A DNA stretch of 64,000 nucleotides from Streptomyces sp. GESEQ-35 (GTDB lineage Bacteria; Actinomycetota; Actinomycetes; Streptomycetales; Streptomycetaceae), in the NCBI RefSeq assembly GCF_017948485.1, contig NZ_JAFFSX010000029.1:87427-151426 (forward strand), read 5' to 3'. Shown here in pieces: positions 59,382 to 64,000 of the stretch (within the stretch, counting starts at the first letter, position 1; each line of letters begins with the position of its first letter). The notes under the pieces were generated by a model. The model did no database searches and had not been told where the DNA came from. It worked only from the letters and a program-made list of their open reading frames with translations. Made by a program: the position numbers and the translations under genes.

Positions 59382-60461
59382 TCAGCCCACAACCGTCCAG
59401 GTGTCGCCGCCGGCCAGGAGTGCCGCCAGATCCCCCTTGCCGTTCTGCTCGATCGCCGTGTCGAGCTGGTCGGACATCTGGGTGTCGTAGACGGGTCGGT
59501 CGACGGAGCGCAGGACGCCGATGGGGGTGTGGTGGAGGGTGTCCGGGTCGGCGAGGCGGGACAGGGCGAATGCTGTGGTCGGTGAGGTCGCGTGGGCGTC
59601 GTGGACCAGCACGTGTGCCTCGTTCTGCGGCGTCACGGTCACGACCTTGAGGTCGCCGGTGCGCTCGTCCCGTACGACACCCTTGGCGCCCTCGGCGCCG
59701 AAGCGGATCGGCTGTCCGTGCTCCAGCCGGATCACCGCCTCCTCGGCCTGCTGCTTGTCCTTGATCGCGTCGAACGCGCCGTCGTTGAAGATGTTGCAGT
59801 TCTGGTAGATCTCCACCAGCGCCGTGCCCGGGTGGGCGGCGGCCTGGCGCAGTACCTCGGTGAGGTGCTTGCGGTCGGAGTCCACCGTCCGCGCCACGAA
59901 GGACGCCTCCGCGCCGATCGCCAGGGACACCGGGTTGAAGGGCGCGTCCAGCGAGCCCATCGGCGTCGACTTGGTGATCTTCCCGACCTCTGAAGTCGGG
60001 CTGTACTGGCCCTTCGTGAGGCCGTAGATCCGGTTGTTGAAGAGCAGGATCTTCAGGTTCACATTGCGCCGCAGGGCGTGGATGAGGTGGTTGCCGCCGA
60101 TGGACAGCGCGTCGCCGTCACCGGTGACCACCCACACCGACAGATCCCGGCGCGAGGAGGCCAGACCGGTCGCGATGGCGGGCGCGCGGCCGTGGATGGA
60201 GTGCATGCCGTACGTGTTCATGTAGTACGGGAAGCGGGACGAGCAGCCGATGCCCGAGACGAAGACGACGTTCTCCTTGGCCAGGCCCAGCTCCGGCATG
60301 AAGCCCTGCACGGCGGCGAGAATCGCGTAGTCACCGCAGCCGGGGCACCAGCGCACTTCCTGGTCGGACTTGAAGTCCTTCATGGATTGGCGGGCCTCGG
60401 CCTTGGGGACGAGCGAAAGTGCTTCGATCGTGCCCGTGCCTTCCGTGGACGTCTCAGCCAT
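59382..60461 (-). CDS. korB: 2-oxoacid:ferredoxin oxidoreductase, beta subunit
   Basis: A 359-residue thiamine-diphosphate subunit of 2-oxoglutarate:ferredoxin oxidoreductase. The RWCPGCGDYAILAA N-terminus, GIGCSSRFPYYMNTYGMHSIHGRAPAIATG and the TPP-binding GDGDALSIGGNHLIHALRRN...NN motif are conserved. It decarboxylates 2-oxoglutarate and reduces ferredoxin, an alternative to the TCA dehydrogenase complex. It overlaps korA by 8 bases. Confidence 0.95.
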   Translation of the reverse strand: MAETSTEGTGTIEALSLVPKAEARQSMKDFKSDQEVRWCPGCGDYAILAAVQGFMPELGLAKENVVFVSGIGCSSRFPYYMNTYGMHSIHGRAPAIATGLASSRRDLSVWVVTGDGDALSIGGNHLIHALRRNVNLKILLFNNRIYGLTKGQYSPTSEVGKITKSTPMGSLDAPFNPVSLAIGAEASFVARTVDSDRKHLTEVLRQAAAHPGTALVEIYQNCNIFNDGAFDAIKDKQQAEEAVIRLEHGQPIRFGAEGAKGVVRDERTGDLKVVTVTPQNEAHVLVHDAHATSPTTAFALSRLADPDTLHHTPIGVLRSVDRPVYDTQMSDQLDTAIEQNGKGDLAALLAGGDTWTVVG

Positions 60462-62382
60462 CGAGGGCCTCCTTGAGAGCCGTGGCGAGCTGTTCGGCCT
60501 TGAACGGCATTCCGTTGACCTGGTTGTAGCTGTGGGCGTCGACCAGGTACTTCGCCCGGATCAGTGTGGCGAGCTGACCGAGGTTCATCTCGGGGATCAC
60601 TACCTTGTCGTAACGCTCCAGCACCTCACCCAGATTCCGCGGGAAGGGGTTCAGGTGCCGCAGATGCGCCTGCGCGATGGATTCCCCGGCCGTGCGCAGC
60701 CGCCGTACCGCCGCCGTGATCGGTCCGTACGTCGAACCCCAGCCCAGGACCAGCGTCCGCGCGCCGTCCGGGTCGTCGACCTCCAGGTCGGGTACGTCGA
60801 TGCCGTCGATCTTCGCCTGCCGGGTGCGGACCATGAAGTCGTGGTTGGCGGGGTCGTACGAGATGTTGCCCGTGCCGTCCTGCTTCTCGATGCCGCCGAT
60901 GCGGTGCTCCAGGCCCGGTGTGCCCGGGATCGCCCAGGGGCGGGCGAGGGTCTGCGGGTCGCGCTTGTACGGCCAGAAGACCTCGCTGCCGTCGTCGAGC
61001 GTGTGGTTCGGGCCCTGTGCGAACTGCACCCGCAGGTCCGGGAGGTCGTCGACGTCGGGGATCCGCCAGGGCTCGGAACCGTTGGCCAGATAGCCGTCGC
61101 TCAACAGGAAGACGGGCGTGCGGTAGGTCAGGGCGATCCGGGCGGCCTCGAGGGCAGCGTCGAAGCAGTCGGCGGGCGTCTGCGGGGCGACGATCGGAAC
61201 CGGCGCCTCGCCGTTACGCCCGAACATCGCCTGGAGCAGGTCCGCCTGCTCGGTCTTGGTAGGCAGACCGGTCGAAGGACCACCGCGCTGGATGTCGAGG
61301 ATGAGCAGCGGCAGCTCCAGGGAGACCGCAAGCCCGATGGTCTCCGACTTCAGCGCCACACCGGGACCGCTTGTCGTGGTGACGGCCAGCGAGCCGCCGA
61401 AGGCCGCGCCTAGGGCGGCGCCGATGCCCGCGATCTCGTCCTCGGCCTGGAAGGTCCGTACGCCGAAGTTCTTGTGCCGGCTCAGCTCGTGCAGGATGTC
61501 CGAGGCCGGCGTGATCGGGTACGAGCCCAGGAACAGCGGCAGGTCCGCCTGGCGGGACGCGGCGACCAGTCCGTAGGACAGGGCGAGGTTCCCGGAGATG
61601 TTGCGGTAGGTGCCCGTAGGGAACGCGGTGTCGGCCGGAGCCACCTCGTACGAGACGGCGAAGTCCTCGGTGGTCTCACCGAAGTTCCAGCCCGCGTGGA
61701 ACGCCGCCAGGTTCGCCTTCATGATCTCGGGCTTCTTGGCGAACTTGGTCTTCAGGAACCGCTCCGTGCCCTCGGTGGGCCGGTGGTACATCCAGCTCAA
61801 CAGGCCGAGAGCGAACATGTTCTTGCTGCGCTCGGCCTCCTTGCGGGTGAGGTCGAACTCCTTGAGCGCCTCGACCGTCAGCGTCGTCAGCGGCACCGGA
61901 TGAAGGTTGTAGCCGTCGAGCGACCCGTCCTCCAGGGGGTTCGCGGCATAGCCGACCTTCTGCATCGCCCGTTTGGTGAACTCGTCCGTGTTGACGATGA
62001 TCTCCGCGCCGCGCGGCACATCGGCGATGTTCGCCTTCAGGGCGGCCGGGTTCATCGCGACCAGCACGTTCGGTGCGTCGCCCGGGGTCAGGATGTCGTG
62101 GTCGGCGAAGTGCAGCTGGAAAGACGAAACGCCCGGCAGGGTGCCTGCGGGCGCGCGAATCTCGGCGGGGAAGTTCGGCAGCGTCGACAGATCGTTGCCG
62201 AAGGACGCCGTCTCCGAGGTGAAACGGTCACCGGTGAGCTGCATACCGTCACCGGAGTCCCCCGCGAACCGGATGATGACTCTGTCCAGCCGGCGGACGT
62301 CCTTCGTTCCTGCCGGTTTGCGCTGCTCTCCCACGACGGCTTCGTCGGCCTGCTCCGCTGGGCTGCTGACCTGGCTGGTCAC
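60454..62382 (-). CDS. korA: 2-oxoacid:ferredoxin oxidoreductase, alpha subunit
   Basis: A 642-residue fusion of the gamma domain (N-terminal, about 35-215: IIRFAGDSGDGMQLTG) and the alpha domain (about 240-640: LFLGSYPITPASDILHEL, EDEIAGIGAALGAAFGG, TTSGPGVALKSETIGLA). CoA and oxoacid binding lie in the alpha part. The GTG at 62382 has GGGAGG 9-10 bases upstream; the long upstream frame is low-complexity. The gene is first of the korAB operon. Its upstream gap (62383-62665) holds an ACCCT-TACGGACGT-AGGGT-like inverted repeat and the promoter; I see no gene there. Confidence 0.95.
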   Translation of the reverse strand: MTSQVSSPAEQADEAVVGEQRKPAGTKDVRRLDRVIIRFAGDSGDGMQLTGDRFTSETASFGNDLSTLPNFPAEIRAPAGTLPGVSSFQLHFADHDILTPGDAPNVLVAMNPAALKANIADVPRGAEIIVNTDEFTKRAMQKVGYAANPLEDGSLDGYNLHPVPLTTLTVEALKEFDLTRKEAERSKNMFALGLLSWMYHRPTEGTERFLKTKFAKKPEIMKANLAAFHAGWNFGETTEDFAVSYEVAPADTAFPTGTYRNISGNLALSYGLVAASRQADLPLFLGSYPITPASDILHELSRHKNFGVRTFQAEDEIAGIGAALGAAFGGSLAVTTTSGPGVALKSETIGLAVSLELPLLILDIQRGGPSTGLPTKTEQADLLQAMFGRNGEAPVPIVAPQTPADCFDAALEAARIALTYRTPVFLLSDGYLANGSEPWRIPDVDDLPDLRVQFAQGPNHTLDDGSEVFWPYKRDPQTLARPWAIPGTPGLEHRIGGIEKQDGTGNISYDPANHDFMVRTRQAKIDGIDVPDLEVDDPDGARTLVLGWGSTYGPITAAVRRLRTAGESIAQAHLRHLNPFPRNLGEVLERYDKVVIPEMNLGQLATLIRAKYLVDAHSYNQVNGMPFKAEQLATALKEALDG

Positions 62383-62665
62383 TGAACTGGACCTCCCTCG
62401 AGGCGGCTGTCCGGGAGGGGCCCTCCCGCGGGCCTTCCCAGGATCAACCCTACGTCCGTAAGGGTCGCCTTCCCTGGGCCATTCGCATGATGGACGTGCC
62501 TTTGAGACGGTTCGCCGCCCTGACTTGTCATGATTTCCCGCCCTCTGACGCTTCCCTGAAAGACGCCCCCACACAGGGTTCGGTTCTACGCTCGTCCCTT
62601 GATCTCTCGTGCCGCTTGGGTCTCGCTTGTCCGTCCCCCTGTACGACTGACACGGCGTCGGGTCC

Positions 62666-63325
62666 TCAGGAGTTCAGGTAGGTCAGAACGGCGAGAACAC
62701 GCCGGTGGTCGCCGTCGCTCTGGGACAGGCCGAGTTTCAGGAAGATGTTGCTGACGTGCTTCTCGACGGCGCCGTCGCTCACCACCAGCTGCCGGGCGAT
62801 CGCCGAGTTGGTCCGCCCTTCGGCCATCAGGCCCAGGACCTCACGCTCCCGTGGGGTGAGTCCCGCGAGCACGTGCTGCTTGCGGCTGCGGCCCAGCAGC
62901 TGCGCGACCACCTCAGGGTCAAGCGCAGTGCCCCCCTCCGCCACCCGGACCACCGCGTCCACGAATTCACGCACTTCGGCTACCCGGTCCTTGAGCAGAT
63001 AGCCAACCCCGCGGCTGGAACCTGCCAGCAGTTCGGTGGCGTACCGCTCCTCCACGTACTGCGACAGCACGAGCACGCCCAGTCCGGGATGTGCCTTGCG
63101 CAGCTGTACGGCGGCCCGGACCCCTTCGTCCGTGTGCGTCGGCGGCATCCGTACGTCGGCCACGACGACGTCGGGCAGTGTGCCGGCCGCGTCCAGCTCA
63201 CCGATGGTCTTGATCAGCGCGTCCCCGTCACCGACACCGGCCACGACCTCGTGCCCCCGGTCGGTCAACAGCCGAGTCAGCCCCTCCCGGAGCAGCACCG
63301 AGTCCTCGGCGATGACCACACGCAC
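62666..63325 (-). CDS. LuxR/NarL-family response regulator
   Basis: A 219-residue two-component regulator. The receiver (1-120) has acidic residues VIAEDSVLLREG, the phospho-acceptor Asp near 54 in VVVADVRMPP, and Lys in YLLKDRV. The LuxR HTH (about 150-210) is LTPREREVLGLMAEGRTNSAIARQLVVSDGAVEKHVSNIFLKLGL. The GTG at 63325 is chosen because GGAGG is 5 bases upstream; GTG 63337 has poorer spacing. No histidine kinase is visible in the window; it may lie beyond the right edge. Confidence 0.92.
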   Translation of the reverse strand: MRVVIAEDSVLLREGLTRLLTDRGHEVVAGVGDGDALIKTIGELDAAGTLPDVVVADVRMPPTHTDEGVRAAVQLRKAHPGLGVLVLSQYVEERYATELLAGSSRGVGYLLKDRVAEVREFVDAVVRVAEGGTALDPEVVAQLLGRSRKQHVLAGLTPREREVLGLMAEGRTNSAIARQLVVSDGAVEKHVSNIFLKLGLSQSDGDHRRVLAVLTYLNS

Positions 63326-63425
63326 CCTGTCCTCCACGATCCTCGGCCCCCCACAGCCCAACTGCGCCCACCAAGGCCTCCAGCATTCCAGCAAACGCCC
63401 CGGGCTGCGCCCACGCTGCGGAAAT

Positions 63426-63463
63426 GGGGGAGGGAGGGATGGGTGGGCGGGTGCTGGAGGGGG
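63426..63463 (+). other. G-quadruplex-forming tract
   Basis: Six runs of three or more G separated by 1-8 bases (GGGGG-A-GGG-A-GGG-AT-GGG-T-GGG-C-GGG, then GGGGG). It lies 100-140 bases upstream of the response regulator start, on its template strand. Confidence 0.45.
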
Positions 63464-63530
63464 CAGTAACAGGCCACCCGCGACTGCGAGCGGCCGACGC
63501 TCCGCCTTTGCCGCCGAGGGCGTCGACCGG

Positions 63531-63651
63531 GCCACGACGAACCCGCAGCCGCCCACGGCGGAAAGTCGGCCGGGCCACGACGCACCCGCAGCCGCCCACG
63601 GCGGAAAGGGGGCCAAGCCACGACGAACCCGCAGCCGCCCACGGCGGAAAG
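63531..63651. repeat. Three 35-bp direct repeats, 43-bp period
   Basis: Copies start at 63531, 63574 and 63617, each beginning GCCACGACG and ending GGCGGAAAG; only one base differs in copy 2. The 8-base spacers differ. Confidence 0.7.
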
Positions 63652-63656
63652 GGGAC

Positions 63657-63987
63657 GGGGGGGGGGGTGTCCGCCCGCAGAGGACGGCGTCGACTCCGGT
63701 GCATCGAAAATCGACAGATCCGCCGTTCCGAGGACGGACCCCCCCCCCCCCGGCCCCGACCCACGACGAAACCGATGGCGCTACGCGTACCCACACAAAC
63801 CCGCACCCCCGCCGGGAGGCACCTCGCCCAGCCACCATGGCGCTGTGCCTGCGCGACCCACCCCCCCCCCCCCCACCCCCACCCCACCCCCCCTCCCCCC
63901 CCCCCGCCCCCCCGCCACGGCAATTCCGCGGTCACCCTGGTAGGCCCACCCACCGGCGAATCCACCACCAAGATCCCCCCCCCCCCC
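63657..63987. repeat. G/C homopolymer tracts
   Basis: G11 at 63657-63667, C13 at 63739-63751, C14 at 63861-63874, C11 at 63895-63905 and C13 at 63975-63987. Runs this long are rare in finished Streptomyces genomes. Confidence 0.7.
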
Positions 63988-64000
63988 GCCCACCACCCCC

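Larger units (their letters stand above)
63326..64000. other. 675-bp non-coding, low-complexity right end
   Basis: No gene is supported; the frames through it are Pro/Gly/Arg noise. It holds a G-rich tract, three 35-bp repeats and five homopolymers of 11-14 C or G. This may be a contig end or a sequencing-error region. Confidence 0.6.

Noticed and set aside
63531..63651. Possible CRISPR array
   Set aside because: Only three copies with 8-base spacers and no cas genes; it is a simple direct repeat.

Overview
High GC content, frequent GTG starts, stop/start overlaps of the TGATG and GTGA type, a 14-gene actinobacterial nuo operon, rare TTA leucine codons and typical extracellular proteins point to a Streptomyces chromosome or a very close relative. 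No rRNA, tRNA, CRISPR array or intact insertion sequence is visible. The right edge runs into long G and C homopolymers and looks like a contig end or a poorly resolved stretch.

Layout. Positions 1-4395 hold a three-gene envelope polysaccharide module: a small membrane protein, a fused deacetylase/glycosyltransferase and an acyltransferase. Positions 4431-9421 carry menG, a PASTA protein, a GNAT enzyme, a geranylgeranyl/menaquinone reductase-like flavoprotein and a Tat-exported FAD oxidoreductase with a TTA codon. An NlpC/P60 cell-wall hydrolase (minus strand) is separated by a 742-bp gene-free regulatory region from nuoA-nuoN (11049-26977). That region contains a near-perfect Rex operator, and the nuo operon ends in a 25-bp perfect hairpin. 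A RecQ helicase follows.

Positions 29247-36054 (minus strand) hold the most unusual system: GntR regulator, AprB-like ferredoxin, sulfonate/nitrate-type ABC importer whose binding protein carries an apparent NosL-like C-terminal domain, and an AprA-like flavoprotein fused to nine HEAT repeats. Six genes lie in one tight operon. I propose an import-coupled redox system for an unidentified, probably sulfur-containing, oxyanion or sulfonate.

Positions 36434-44260 carry an M56 metallopeptidase, fumarylacetoacetase, a Cof-type HAD phosphatase, an SLT-type secreted protein behind a c-di-AMP (ydaO) riboswitch, a CocE/NonD hydrolase and a polyprenyl diphosphate synthase. Positions 44413-48818 carry a secreted CHRD protein and a LolA-like protein with an ABC exporter. 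Positions 48821-59254 are accessory: FMN reductase, amidase, P-loop-like small protein, proline-rich TPR protein, M28 aminopeptidase, glyoxalase-like protein, a decayed MFS transporter, a RarD permease, an SDR/HxlR pair and two small actinobacterial proteins. Positions 59382-62382 encode the 2-oxoacid:ferredoxin oxidoreductase korAB, and 62666-63325 a LuxR-type response regulator.

How it fits together. menG, the reductase-like gene, the polyprenyl synthase and nuo form a menaquinone/respiration neighbourhood. The Rex site ties it to the NADH/NAD+ ratio. korAB and the AprBA-like module add ferredoxin- and flavin-linked electron transfer nearby.
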